Shown: positions 8,415 through 17,697 of the stretch, piece by piece
How the letters are laid out: every line of letters begins with the position of its first letter
How positions within the stretch are numbered: the first letter of the stretch is position 1
Assembly: GCF_009696675.1 (NCBI RefSeq)
Contig: NZ_VULN01000001.1
Span: forward strand, 186,001 to 250,000
Direction: 5' to 3'
DNA: 64,000 nt
DNA from: Acidaminococcus fermentans
GTDB taxonomy: Bacteria; Bacillota; Negativicutes; Acidaminococcales; Acidaminococcaceae
Translations under genes and position numbers: made by a program
Notes under the pieces: generated by a model
Databases searched by the model: none
Seen by the model: the letters and a program-made list of their open reading frames with translations, nothing else
What the model was told of the DNA's origin: nothing

Positions 8415-9287
8415 TTGAAAAAGAATATCATCCGCTACTGCATCACCGCCCTGGGATGCCTGCTGATGGCCCTTTCCATCAACGCCTTCTTCGTCCAGCA
8501 CCATTTCCTGTCCGGCGGCATCTCCGGGGTATCCATCATCCTGTACTACCTGACCGGCTGGCCCCCGGGGATCACCAGCCTGATCTTCAACATCCCCCTG
8601 TTCTACATAGCCTGGAAATTCATGAGCCGCCAGTTCTTCATCGACAGTGTCATCGGCACCGTGCTGTTCTCCCTGGCCCTGGACGGCACCGCCTTTGTCC
8701 AGGCCTACGTGAACATCCCGGACAAGCTCCTGTGCTGCATGGCCGGGGGCGCCCTGGGCGGCCTGGGCGGAGCCCTGGTGTACCGGTCCGAAGCCTCCAC
8801 CGGCGGGGTGGACATCCTGGGCTTCCTTACCAAAAAATACTACAACATTTCCGTAAGCACCACCAACTTTCTCTTCGACTGCTGCGTCATGCTGGCCGCC
8901 GTGGTGTTCCTGGGGCTCACCCCGGTGCTCTACAGCCTGGTGCTGTTCTTCATCACCTTCAAGGCCACCAACCTGTTCATGGTGGGCTTCGACTACAAGA
9001 AACAGGTGATCATCGTGTCCACCCACGCGGAAGAGATCAGCCGGCGGATCATGGACGAAGTGAACCGGGGGGTCACCATCCTCCACGGAGAAGGGGGCTA
9101 CACCCGCCGGCCCCTCCAGGTGATCCTGGTGGTGGTGAAGCTCACCCAGCTGGCCCACCTGGAAACCATCATCAAAGAAGTGGACCCTATGGCCTTCGTA
9201 ACCATCCAGGACGCCAACAACGTGTTCGGCAGAGGCTTCACCCAGCCCAACCTGGATCTGGAAGAGGAGCGGAGGCTGAGGAAGTAG
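8415..9287 (+). CDS. YitT family membrane protein
   Basis: The TTG start at 8415 is chosen because AGGAGG lies 8 nt upstream; a longer open frame runs back into the repeat. The 290-aa product has about five hydrophobic segments in the first 200 residues (DUF161/YitT domain) and a soluble C-terminal DUF2179 domain (about 205-285, including VTILHGEGGYT and AFVTIQDANNVFGRGF). Proteins of this family are inner-membrane and of unknown transport role. It is monocistronic, between two repeat elements. Confidence 0.85.
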   Translation: MKKNIIRYCITALGCLLMALSINAFFVQHHFLSGGISGVSIILYYLTGWPPGITSLIFNIPLFYIAWKFMSRQFFIDSVIGTVLFSLALDGTAFVQAYVNIPDKLLCCMAGGALGGLGGALVYRSEASTGGVDILGFLTKKYYNISVSTTNFLFDCCVMLAAVVFLGLTPVLYSLVLFFITFKATNLFMVGFDYKKQVIIVSTHAEEISRRIMDEVNRGVTILHGEGGYTRRPLQVILVVVKLTQLAHLETIIKEVDPMAFVTIQDANNVFGRGFTQPNLDLEEERRLRK

Positions 9288-9289
9288 GG

Positions 9290-9655
9290 GCTGCTGCGCT
9301 GCAGCAGCCCTGTCAGCGGTCAGCGGCCGATGGTGGCCGGATGCCGGGCATCCGGCTTTGAACCTATGGCCCTCTGGGCGGCCGGGATGGGCTCGCCTTC
9401 GGCAAGCCCCTACAGCGTTGGGGTCAGGGGATCACTGCGGCGATCCTGGGAACGGGGTTGTCAAAGGATCCGTTTCCCTGACCGTTGAGATCCACCCCGA
9501 TCCCAGCCAGGCGACCCTTCGATGAAACCCGTTGTTTTCCCCCCTCCGACCCTGACGCCGTAGGGGCGCGCACCAGGCACGCCCTTCCCTGGCCTGCTAT
9601 TTTCCTATATTCCCAGGAACCCGCCTTGCGGGTTCCTTCCATCGGCTAGAGACTA
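9290..9655. repeat. Family A intergenic repeat, copy 2, full symmetric module
   Basis: After the yitT stop come a GGCTGCTGC / GCAGCAGCC hairpin (9290-9310), two GTCAGCG heptads (9312-9325), a GCCGGATGCC-type hairpin, and the A body. The body includes the paired GGATCCGTTTCC blocks near 9468. A GGAACCCGCC / GCGGGTTCC hairpin follows (9615-9637), then heptads CTAGAGA, CTAGAGC, CTGGAGA (9646-9666). These last heptads overlap the 3' end of lysR. There is no gene between 9288 and 9652. Confidence 0.85.
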
Positions 9656-10591
9656 GAGCCTGGAGACTGGCTCCCGGACTTTTTCCGCACATTCCATGAA
9701 CTTTTCCACCATGCTCCAGGTGCGGCCCTCTTCTTTCCATCCGAAACAGATGGGATAACTCATTTCCTTCCCCAGGGGCACCTCCACCAGATCCTTCCGC
9801 TGGTCCGGCTTCAGGAACCCTTCCACCAGGTAATCCGGAGAAAAACACACCCCTGCCCCGGCCACGCACATTTCCAGCAGCAGCTCCAGGTTGTGGGACT
9901 TCACCTTCTGCCGGGGCTGGAACTTCAGGCCCTTCAGGTACCGGGCCACCAGATACCCTGCCAGGTCCGCCTCGTCAGTCCGGAGGAAAGGACAGGCCTG
10001 GAGCACCCGGGCATCCCGGGTTTCCTGCAGCTTCCGGATCACCTGGTCCGTCCCTGCCCCATACTGCCGCTCCAGCAGCTTCCGGTCTGCCAGCAGCCGG
10101 ATTTCCTCCTGCTGGATCACCCGGGTCCGGATCCCGGGGATAGCTTCAGGGAAATAGGCCACCACCAGGTCCGTCCCCCCTTCCTCCAGCTGCCGGAGCA
10201 GTTCCGCGTTGCTGTCCTCCCGGATCTCCACTTCCATCAGAGGATACCGGGCCTGGAATTCCCCCAGCACCCTGGGCAGCAGGATATGACCTCGGGTATA
10301 GGCGATTCCCACTTTCAGCCGGCCCCGGTCCCGGTGATTGATGTCCTGGAAAGCCTGGCCCAGGGACCGGTATTCCCCCTGGAACCGCCGGGCATACTCC
10401 AGGAACACCTCCCCTCCGTAGGTCAGCTGCAGGGGCACCTTCCGGACAAACAGCCGGCACCCCAGCTCCTTTTCCAGCGCCGCGATCTGGCCGCTGAGAG
10501 TCTGCTGGGTAATGTACAGCCGGTCCGCCGCCCGGGAAAAACTGGCCTCCTGGGCCGTCATCAGGAAATACCGGATGGTGTTGAAATTCAT
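9653..10591 (-). CDS. LysR-family transcriptional regulator
   Basis: The 312-aa protein has the LysR N-terminal helix-turn-helix (about 3-60, with ASFSRAADRLYITQQTLSGQ) and a type 2 periplasmic-binding-like effector domain. It is divergent from the NhaC-type antiporter at 10714, with a 122-bp shared promoter region containing an ATAC-N15-GTAT dyad. This is the usual LysR/target layout, so the antiporter is the likely target. The last codons (EPVSRL-stop) are read from a 7-bp repeat tract, meaning the tail may be acquired. Confidence 0.88.
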   Translation of the reverse strand: MNFNTIRYFLMTAQEASFSRAADRLYITQQTLSGQIAALEKELGCRLFVRKVPLQLTYGGEVFLEYARRFQGEYRSLGQAFQDINHRDRGRLKVGIAYTRGHILLPRVLGEFQARYPLMEVEIREDSNAELLRQLEEGGTDLVVAYFPEAIPGIRTRVIQQEEIRLLADRKLLERQYGAGTDQVIRKLQETRDARVLQACPFLRTDEADLAGYLVARYLKGLKFQPRQKVKSHNLELLLEMCVAGAGVCFSPDYLVEGFLKPDQRKDLVEVPLGKEMSYPICFGWKEEGRTWSMVEKFMECAEKVREPVSRL

Positions 10592-10634
10592 GGAACTCTC
10601 TCCTTTCGTATTATCGTCTTTTACCTGTATTATA

Positions 10635-10679
10635 TACTTTTATTAACAGTTTGTATACGATGATGAAAACTGGTACACT
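10635..10679 (+). promoter_or_regulatory. Promoter of the NhaC gene with LysR-type dyad
   Basis: TTGTAT (10651-10656) and TACACT (10674-10679) are spaced by 17 bp ahead of the antiporter. A dyad ATAC-N15-GTAT (about 10635-10657) overlaps the -35 hexamer and lies between the divergent lysR and antiporter genes. Confidence 0.5.
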
Positions 10680-10713
10680 GCAGGTATCCAAGGTTGCGAA
10701 AGGAGCCCTTCTT

Positions 10714-12000
10714 ATGGAAAACCGCGTACTGCTGCTGTTCTGTCTCATCCTTCTGGCATTCGTCCTGTTCCAGGGTCCCCTGCTGGGTGCCCTGGTCCTG
10801 GGCTTCCTGCTGTTTGCCGGCTACGGCCTCCATCAGGGCCACAGCCTCCCTCAGGTGCTCACCATGGCCTGGGAGGGGGTCCTGGGGGTCCGGACCATTT
10901 TCCTGGTGTTCCTGCTCATCGGCCTCCTCACCGGGGTGTGGCGGTCCGCCGGCACCATTGCCTACCTGGTCACCGCCGCCGGCCAGCTGATCCATCCGGC
11001 GCTTTTCCTGCTCCTGGCCTTCTGGCTCAACTGCAGCATTTCCTTTTTGCTGGGCACCAGCTTCGGCACCGCCGCCACCATGGGGGTGATCACCATGAAA
11101 ATCGGCATCAGCCTGGGGATCCCGCCCCTGTTTACCGGGGGAGCCATCCTGTCCGGGGTGTATTTCGGGGACCGGATGAGTCCCGTTTCCACCAGTGCCC
11201 TGCTGGTGGCCGTCCTTACCGGCACCGACCTGTACCGGAACCTGCGGAACATGGCCCGTTCCACCCTGGTTCCCTTTGTCCTCTCCAGCCTGTTCTACCT
11301 GTCCCTGGGGTTCCTGTCCCGGCACCAGGGACAGACTGCGGCCCCTGCCGCCGCCCTGGCCAGCCTGTACACCTTCACCCCCCTGCTGCTGCTCCCTGCC
11401 CTGAGCATCCTGGTGCTGAGCCTGCTGCAGGTGCCGGTCAAGACCAACCTGGCCGTAAGTATCCTGCTGGCTTCCCTGCTCAGCCTGCTGGTCCAGCACA
11501 TGTCTCCGGCCGCCCTGCTCCAGGTGCTGGTCTGGGGCTACCATGCTCCCGATCCCTCCCTGGCCTCCCTGACCGATGGAGGCGGCATCCTGTCCATGGT
11601 CCGGGTGGGGGCCATTGTGTGCCTTTCCTCCTCCTATGCCGGGATCTTCAAAGGCACCGGCCTCCTGGACGGGCTCCAGGAACGCTGCCTGGGCTGGGCC
11701 CGGAAATGGGGCTGCCAGACCGCCGCCACCCTCACCGCCCTGTTCACCTCCCTGATTGCCTGCAACCAGTCCTTCACCATCCTCCTGACCCACCAGCTGT
11801 GCCGGAAACTGCCCTGGACCCCGGAAAAGGCCGCCCTGACCCTGGAAGACACCGCCGTCCTCCTGGCCCCCCTGGTGCCCTGGTCCATTGCCTGCGCGGT
11901 GGTGCTGGAATCCGCCGGAGCTCCCGCCGCCTCCATTCCCCTGGCCTGCTACCTGTATCTGATGCCCCTGTGGAATCTGTGGACGGAAAGACCCGGCTGA
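10714..12000 (+). CDS. NhaC-family Na+/H+ (or carboxylate/H+) antiporter
   Basis: The ATG at 10714 follows AAAGGAG by about 10 nt, giving 428 aa. The protein is almost entirely hydrophobic, with about eleven membrane segments. The NhaC-family block SISFLLGTSFGTAATMGVI and the later YFGDRMSPVSTSAL are clear. Family members exchange Na+ for H+ or swap organic acids such as malate and lactate. Substrate cannot be assigned here. The divergent LysR regulator suggests control by a metabolite rather than by salt alone. Confidence 0.85.
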   Translation: MENRVLLLFCLILLAFVLFQGPLLGALVLGFLLFAGYGLHQGHSLPQVLTMAWEGVLGVRTIFLVFLLIGLLTGVWRSAGTIAYLVTAAGQLIHPALFLLLAFWLNCSISFLLGTSFGTAATMGVITMKIGISLGIPPLFTGGAILSGVYFGDRMSPVSTSALLVAVLTGTDLYRNLRNMARSTLVPFVLSSLFYLSLGFLSRHQGQTAAPAAALASLYTFTPLLLLPALSILVLSLLQVPVKTNLAVSILLASLLSLLVQHMSPAALLQVLVWGYHAPDPSLASLTDGGGILSMVRVGAIVCLSSSYAGIFKGTGLLDGLQERCLGWARKWGCQTAATLTALFTSLIACNQSFTILLTHQLCRKLPWTPEKAALTLEDTAVLLAPLVPWSIACAVVLESAGAPAASIPLACYLYLMPLWNLWTERPG

Positions 12001-12358
12001 CAGGAGAAGTCCCTGTCAGGGGCCGGTGGTGGCCGGATGCCCGGCATCCGGCTTTGAACCTATGGCCCTCTGGGCGGCCGGGATGGGCTCGCCTTCGGCA
12101 AGCCCCTACAGCGTTGGGGTCAGGGGATTCTATCCGGTCGACAGGACCAGATCCCCGAAGGACCGATGCAGGCGGGCCGCCCGTATGGCCGGCCCACGTT
12201 CGCCGATCTGACGGAAGACCTCGTTGTCCATCCCACCCTCCGACCCTGACGCCGTAGGGGCGCGCCGCAGGCACGCCCTTCCCTGGCCTCCGGTTTTATA
12301 CAATCAAAAGGACCTGGCTCATCCGGCCAGGTCCTATCCTGAAGCTTCCGACTTCCGA
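12001..12358. repeat. Family A intergenic repeat, copy 3, full symmetric module
   Basis: After the antiporter stop come a GACAGG / CCTGTC hairpin, a GTCAGGG heptad, the GCCGGATGCC hairpin and an A body. The central part of the body (about 12130-12215) differs from the other copies. A GGACCTGGC / GCCAGGTCCT hairpin (12308-12336) and two CTTCCGA heptads (12345-12358) lead into the gltS terminator. No gene lies in 12001-12406. Confidence 0.8.
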
Positions 12359-12360
12359 CT

Positions 12361-12399
12361 AAAAAAGGGACTGTTGCACATGCAACAGTCCCTTTTTTT
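12361..12399 (-). terminator. gltS terminator
   Basis: A GGGACTGTTGCA / TGCAACAGTCCC stem with almost no loop is bordered by A-run and T-run, so it works in both directions. It ends 7 nt from the gltS stop. Confidence 0.85.
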
Positions 12400-12406
12400 C
12401 CGTATC

Positions 12407-13606
12407 TTATTTAAACATATTGATGAACACCATCAGGATACCGGAGTTGCAGAAGTCCACGAACATGGCCCCTACCAGCGGTACCGCAAAGAATGCCCGG
12501 GGAGCCGGACCATAGTTGGCGGTGATGGCGCTCATGTTGGCCATGGCGTTGGGGGTTGCGCCCATACCAAAGCCGCACACGGCGGAAACTTCAACAGCCG
12601 CATCGTAGTCCTTGCCCATGGCGTTGAATACCACGAAGGTGGTGTAGAGAGCCATGAACACAACCTGTACAGCAGCGATGATGGCCAGAGGGCCGGCGAT
12701 GTCGAACAGTTCCCAAATCCGCAGGCTCATCATGGCCAGGGACAGGAAAATGTTCAGACCCACATCCCCGACGGTGCCGATTTCCTGCATGGGAACAGGC
12801 AGCCCCTTGCAGTTATCGGAGATGTTCCGGATGATGGCAGCCACGATCATGGATCCGATGTATCCAGGGAACGTCAGGCCAACGCTGGTGAAGAACTTGC
12901 TGACGATGGTCCCGATACCCATGGCAACCAGGATTTCGCCGGTAGCCAGCATGAAGTTTTCCGGAGTCATGGCCAGGGTGGCATTTTCTTCCATGCTCTG
13001 GGCCTTTTCATTGGCCCCTTCCTGGTCTTCCTTGGTGCTGTGCAGATGGAATTTTTCCAGCAGACGGTGAGCCACAGGGCCGCCCATCAGGGACCCGGAG
13101 ATCAGACCGAAAGTAGCCATGGCGATGGCCACGGTGGTGGCACGGTCAACGCCAATCCCTTCCAGCATGGGACCGAAAGCCCCGGAAGTACCATGGCCGC
13201 CTACCAGAGGAATGGAGCCGGCGCACAGGCCCAGCAGGGGATGCAGGCCGGTAGCCTTGGCCAGGGATACCCCGATGATATCCTGGAAGGTGATCAGTAC
13301 GGCGCAGATGATGGTCAGGATCAGTACATCACGGCCGCCTTTTTTCAGCAGGGCATAGCTGGCGCTGAACCCTACGCTGGTGAAGAACATGTTCATGAAG
13401 AAGCTCTGCTGCACCGTATCCAGTTTGATGGCACCGGTGCCCGCTTCGAACAGAGCCAGGTTGATCAGAGCGAACAGCACACCGCCGATAACCGGGTTGG
13501 GGATACAATAGGTTTGGAGAAATTTGATTTTCTGTTTGAGAAATTTACCCAAATAATAAAGTAAGATACCTACAGCCAAAGTTTGGTAAGAATTCAAGGC
13601 AAACAT
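12407..13606 (-). CDS. gltS: Sodium/glutamate symporter
   Basis: GltS imports glutamate with Na+. The 399-aa protein has about eleven hydrophobic segments and the family signatures IPNPVIGGVLFAL near residue 35 and GGHGTSGAFGP near residue 155. An AGGAGG site lies about 10 nt before the ATG. It starts 16 nt after the holA stop with no visible promoter, so it appears to be carried on the comEA-comEC-holA transcript or an internal promoter. Glutamate is the main carbon and energy source of Acidaminococcus, so a dedicated sodium-coupled importer fits. Confidence 0.94.
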   Translation of the reverse strand: MFALNSYQTLAVGILLYYLGKFLKQKIKFLQTYCIPNPVIGGVLFALINLALFEAGTGAIKLDTVQQSFFMNMFFTSVGFSASYALLKKGGRDVLILTIICAVLITFQDIIGVSLAKATGLHPLLGLCAGSIPLVGGHGTSGAFGPMLEGIGVDRATTVAIAMATFGLISGSLMGGPVAHRLLEKFHLHSTKEDQEGANEKAQSMEENATLAMTPENFMLATGEILVAMGIGTIVSKFFTSVGLTFPGYIGSMIVAAIIRNISDNCKGLPVPMQEIGTVGDVGLNIFLSLAMMSLRIWELFDIAGPLAIIAAVQVVFMALYTTFVVFNAMGKDYDAAVEVSAVCGFGMGATPNAMANMSAITANYGPAPRAFFAVPLVGAMFVDFCNSGILMVFINMFK

Positions 13607-13622
13607 TTATTACGTTCCTCCT

Positions 13623-14693
13623 TTAAGTTCTGTTTTTTCCTACAAGGGTAACCAACACTTCCTCAAGCCGCGACCAGCTGCGTCCCCCCTGCCGGGACTC
13701 CCCCATCAGCTGTGCCAGTCCGACCATGCAAGTCTGTAAGGATTCATTCGTAAAATAATTGCTGTGCTGCATGGCCAGCTTCACCGCATAAGGGTGTATC
13801 TTCAGAGTGGATGCAATCGCGTCCTGTCGAGCACCTTTTGCCATCAGTTCCTTCACCTGGAGAAGCCGCCGCAAAGAAGCAAAGAGCCGGGATACGATCC
13901 CCGTGATCCCTTCGCTGCCGCTGGTGGTCCGTTCCTCTTTCAAGAGAGTCAGCACCTTATCCAGCTTCCTTTCTTCCACCGCATTCCCCAGAGCAAAGCC
14001 GGAGATTTCCGGCAATTGCGAGAACATCCGGGCCACATCCTCCTTCTGCCAGATCTTCCGGTCCCCTGCGTACAGGGCGATCTTGGCGATTTCCTGCTGC
14101 AAAAACAGCAGGGGCACCGTTTCCGCCGCCGATACGTATTCCTGGATCAGATTCATGGCATCCGGAGCGAACCGGGCTCCATAGGCCTCCGCCTGGCTCC
14201 GCAGCCAGGGCTGGAGCTGGTAGGCACGGACAGGGGCACATTCCACCACCGCCGCCTCCCGGCTCATGGTCTTGTAAAAAGACTGCCTTTTGTCCAGCTT
14301 GGTGCACAGGCAATAGACGTAAGAATACTCCGGCACATCCTTCAGCAGTTCCGTGAACTGCTCCAAAGGCGTGGCCGTTTTCTTCCTGCCCTTCCCTGCC
14401 GGCTTCCGTTCCTTCTTTTCCTTTTCGCCCAGCATCCGGGGGTCCTCAATGACCACCCAGTTGCCGCCCCCGAAAAAAGGGACGCTGTTAATGGCTTCCC
14501 GCAGTGCTTCCAGTTCAAAGTCCTTTTGGAAATTCCAGACCGCCGGTTCCGCATCCGGGGCAAAAGCCCGCTGGCGGAACGCCTGGCCCACGGCTTTCTT
14601 AAAGAACTCCTCCTCTCCCCAGGCGATGACAACATGGGGACACGCTGGATTTTTCCGCAGACTTTCCAGAAATACATCAGCCGTTGTATTCAC
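13623..14693 (-). CDS. holA: DNA polymerase III subunit delta
   Basis: HolA is the clamp-loader subunit that opens the beta sliding clamp. The 356-aa protein is of normal length. The N-terminal AAA+-like domain carries HVVIAWGEEEFF, and the middle holds FFGGGNWVVIEDP. A charged insert (KKERKPAGKGRKK) lies near residue 95, and the C-terminal collar domain carries MAKGARQDAIASTLKIHPYAV. The comEC-holA order is common in Firmicutes. It starts 12 nt after comEC. Confidence 0.9.
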   Translation of the reverse strand: MNTTADVFLESLRKNPACPHVVIAWGEEEFFKKAVGQAFRQRAFAPDAEPAVWNFQKDFELEALREAINSVPFFGGGNWVVIEDPRMLGEKEKKERKPAGKGRKKTATPLEQFTELLKDVPEYSYVYCLCTKLDKRQSFYKTMSREAAVVECAPVRAYQLQPWLRSQAEAYGARFAPDAMNLIQEYVSAAETVPLLFLQQEIAKIALYAGDRKIWQKEDVARMFSQLPEISGFALGNAVEERKLDKVLTLLKEERTTSGSEGITGIVSRLFASLRRLLQVKELMAKGARQDAIASTLKIHPYAVKLAMQHSNYFTNESLQTCMVGLAQLMGESRQGGRSWSRLEEVLVTLVGKNRT

Positions 14694-14705
14694 ATCGATC
14701 CACTC

Positions 14706-17042
14706 CTAGAAAAAATCTTGTTGCCAGCGATAACTATACCATACAGGACCCCTGCCGTCAAAAACCACCTTGATGGCGCCTCCCGTGTCCGTCCGGGCCA
14801 CCGGGATGCCAAGCCCGTCCAGCCGCTCCAGCACCTCCCGGTGCGGGTGGCCGAACCGGTTCCCCCGGCCCGCCGAGATCACCCCCAGCCGGGGCGAAAC
14901 CCCGGCCAGGAACTCCGGACAGGAAGAAGACCGGGAACCATGGTGAGAGACCTTCAGCACATCACTGCGGACAGCCCGGGCCGCCGCCCTCAGCTCCTCT
15001 TCCCCGGCAGCATCGCCGGTAAAAAGGACACTGTAAGGACCGGAAACCAGCCGGACAATCCCAGAGTTCTCATTCTCCCCTCCTTCCTTATATTCTGTGG
15101 GTGCTTCTACAATTTGTATTATACTCTTTTTTTTGCATATTTTCTGGTTTGTTTGCATTTTGTATACAATTTTTCTGCTTTGTCTAAATTGTTCCAAAGA
15201 TATCAGTTTTGCTACTGTTTTGGTGGGAAATCCATCAGTTCCTGTCAGATCGGGGGCAGGGAGGGCCAATGCGGAGATGGGGAACCAGTGAGAAAGGCCT
15301 GCTGCTCCCCCGGCATGATCCAGATGCCCGTGACTAAGAATCAGAAGATCCACTTTATCAGCTCCCAACCACCGGAGAAAAGGAACCAGGATCCGTTCTC
15401 CCGTATCATACTGTCCAGGCAATCCCCCTGTATCCACCACGATGATTTCCCGTTCCGGCGTAACAGCCACAGCACAGTCCCCCTGCCCTACATCCAGAAA
15501 ATATACCGTAAATGGCTGGGATTGGAACCTGGGCAGAGCCAGTACAGTCACCAGTCCCAAAGAAGCAGCGGCTATGGTTCCTGTTCTCAGACGGGACCGG
15601 AATGGCTGGAACCACCCTATTTCCAATACAGACAGAACCAGCAAAATATACAGTGGCCACAGCCACCAGGATACTTGACCCGTAACCAGCTGGGTACCCG
15701 GCAGTCTGGCCAGGCTGTTCCCCATCCAAAGAGCCGTTCCCAGCAACTGAGAAACGCCGGCCAGGATAGGCCTTGCGGGAACAATCAGTCCCATACATCC
15801 CAAGACCGCGCCAACAGCACTTCCTGTAAGACACAGAGACAGCAAGGGGACCAGAAGTAAATTGGCCCACAGAGAAACCGGAGACAACGAATGGAAATGT
15901 TCCACCAGAAATGGCAGACTCAGCAATTGAGCACTGATGGGTACAGCCAGTCCCTGTGCCAAGGGGCAGGGCAGAAAAACACCCAATTTTTCAGCAACAG
16001 ACCTGCGAAGAGTCATTAAGCCAAGGGCTGCCGTAAAAGACAGCTGGAATCCTGGATCCCGGCACCACCAGGGCTTCCAGGTAAGAAGCAGGATGGCAGC
16101 CAGTCCCAGGAAGGCCGTGCCTCTGGCCCGACGGCGGCCTGCTCTGCCCAAGAGGACTCCCATTCCCAGAAGCACCGCCCGACACACCGATGCCCGCAGC
16201 CCGCAAAGTACTCCATAGCCCAATAGCAGCACCATAATCAAGGGAATGGCGGCCTTCCGGGGAATATGGAACAAACGGGCGCCTCCTGCAAGAATCCCCA
16301 TCAGCAATGCCACGTGACTGCCGGATACGGACAGCAGATGGCTCAGCCCACAGCGTTGGAACATCCGGAGTGTCTCAGACGAAATCTGCTGGCTGCCTCC
16401 CAGCATCATTCCTTCCAGCAGGGCACTGTCTTCCGGAGCCATGGAATGGCGCAGCTGCTGCCTCAAGGCTTTGCCCAATTTGTAGATCCGGTCCGTCCAT
16501 GTCAGATTCTGGGACAGGATCCGGCAGTCCCTTCCGTTCACCTGGAGTCTGCCCCCTTCTCCCCGTATGGCTGCCCCTACTTCCGGCATCTGAACTCCCG
16601 GATTATAGAATCCATCAATCGGTTGGAGAGGACCTGTTGCCTGGACAACCCCATACTCTGGTTGGAAGGAACCAGCCTTTCGGACAAAGACCCGGATACG
16701 GCCCCGTTTTTCTTCCATTAAAAAAGTCATGCTTCCCTGTCGGCTTTTTTTGACTGTCCCTGGGACGATTCTGCCTGTAAATGTATCTCTCTTGGACAGG
16801 GCAGATGTCATCCGGGCTGCTGCGGTCTCTTCCATACCACTTCGCCACGCTCCTGCGCAGAACATACAGCCCATGCACACCCCTATCCAGACTTCCCCAG
16901 GGAGTTCTTTTTTGCGGATAAATACAATGAAAACTCCCAAAAAGGCCAGTCCTGTAACCCACACCAAAACGGGAAGCCATTTGTCCAGACCTACCCGGAC
17001 TCCGGCAACGTAGGCCATGCTGCCTGCCAGTACCGGATCCAT
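14706..17042 (-). CDS. comEC: ComEC/Rec2-type DNA internalisation channel
   Basis: This inner-membrane protein carries single-stranded DNA into the cytoplasm during transformation. The start at 17042 follows GGAGGTG and touches the comEA stop, giving 778 aa. The order is an N-terminal membrane and OB-like region, the competence domain around LLSVSGSHVALLMGIL, and a C-terminal metallo-beta-lactamase domain with DVGQGDC and the metal motif SHGHLDH. A stretch around 15100-15230 (residues about 604-648) is strikingly AT-rich and lysine-rich compared with its surroundings. The frame stays open across it. Confidence 0.92.
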   Translation of the reverse strand: MDPVLAGSMAYVAGVRVGLDKWLPVLVWVTGLAFLGVFIVFIRKKELPGEVWIGVCMGCMFCAGAWRSGMEETAAARMTSALSKRDTFTGRIVPGTVKKSRQGSMTFLMEEKRGRIRVFVRKAGSFQPEYGVVQATGPLQPIDGFYNPGVQMPEVGAAIRGEGGRLQVNGRDCRILSQNLTWTDRIYKLGKALRQQLRHSMAPEDSALLEGMMLGGSQQISSETLRMFQRCGLSHLLSVSGSHVALLMGILAGGARLFHIPRKAAIPLIMVLLLGYGVLCGLRASVCRAVLLGMGVLLGRAGRRRARGTAFLGLAAILLLTWKPWWCRDPGFQLSFTAALGLMTLRRSVAEKLGVFLPCPLAQGLAVPISAQLLSLPFLVEHFHSLSPVSLWANLLLVPLLSLCLTGSAVGAVLGCMGLIVPARPILAGVSQLLGTALWMGNSLARLPGTQLVTGQVSWWLWPLYILLVLSVLEIGWFQPFRSRLRTGTIAAASLGLVTVLALPRFQSQPFTVYFLDVGQGDCAVAVTPEREIIVVDTGGLPGQYDTGERILVPFLRWLGADKVDLLILSHGHLDHAGGAAGLSHWFPISALALPAPDLTGTDGFPTKTVAKLISLEQFRQSRKIVYKMQTNQKICKKKSIIQIVEAPTEYKEGGENENSGIVRLVSGPYSVLFTGDAAGEEELRAAARAVRSDVLKVSHHGSRSSSCPEFLAGVSPRLGVISAGRGNRFGHPHREVLERLDGLGIPVARTDTGGAIKVVFDGRGPVWYSYRWQQDFF

Positions 17043-17043
17043 C

Positions 17044-17697
17044 TTACACCTCCACCAGGGCCCGCAGCCGCTGGAATTTGGATGGCCCAATGCCGGAAAC
17101 ATTCTGAAGATCTTCCGGGCTGCGGAAAGGCTGCTGCCGCCGATATTCCACAATCCTTCTGGCCAGCGCCGGCCCTATCCCCGGCAGTCCGGTCAGTTCT
17201 TCCACACCTGCCTGGTTCAAGTTCACTCTGCCTGCAGCAGCCGGTGGCGGAAGCCCTGAATCGGCTTCTGCTGCAGGATTGACAGTCCCTGTACCTGGGG
17301 TTTCACCCCCAGTTGGGTCAACGGTTCTGGTCTGTACCGGTTTCCTGGCACTTTTTTTCAGGAGCGGGACGTTCACATGACTTCCATCTTTGCACTTTTT
17401 GGCCAGATTTACTCTCGTCAGGTCAGCTTCTTCCGTAGCTCCGCCTGCCTCAGCCAACGCTTCCTGATACCGGATGCCAGGTTTTACCTGATACAGTCCC
17501 GGTTCCCTAACCGCCCCGCTGATGTAGATGGTAATGGTTTTTGGTTTATCAGCAGGAACTGTAACGCTTGGCCTTTCAGACGGTATTTCCGCTGCTTCCG
17601 GAACCGTTTCCCGGGTGGCCCAAAAGCTGCCGCCCACACAAAGGGCCACCAGCACCACCACCACCGCCCATTTCTTTTTCTCCCATGGATCCATCAT
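17044..17697 (-). CDS. comEA: ComEA-type competence DNA-binding protein
   Basis: ComEA binds incoming double-stranded DNA at the outer face of the inner membrane. The ATG at 17697 follows GAGGAGGAG; an open frame upstream lacks a site. The 217-aa protein has a short cytoplasmic start, one membrane anchor (about 10-26, WAVVVVLVALCVGG), a SLBB domain (about 55-115, YISGAVREPGLYQV), a Pro/Thr linker, and a C-terminal double helix-hairpin-helix (GRVNLNQAGVEELTGLPGIG, then VSGIGPSKF). It heads the comEA-comEC-holA-gltS group. Confidence 0.93.
   Translation of the reverse strand: MMDPWEKKKWAVVVVLVALCVGGSFWATRETVPEAAEIPSERPSVTVPADKPKTITIYISGAVREPGLYQVKPGIRYQEALAEAGGATEEADLTRVNLAKKCKDGSHVNVPLLKKSARKPVQTRTVDPTGGETPGTGTVNPAAEADSGLPPPAAAGRVNLNQAGVEELTGLPGIGPALARRIVEYRRQQPFRSPEDLQNVSGIGPSKFQRLRALVEV

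Noticed and set aside
10938-12257. A Pro/His/Arg-rich open frame in the same direction as the NhaC gene
   Set aside because: It overlaps the antiporter in another frame, has low complexity and continues into the repeat element.
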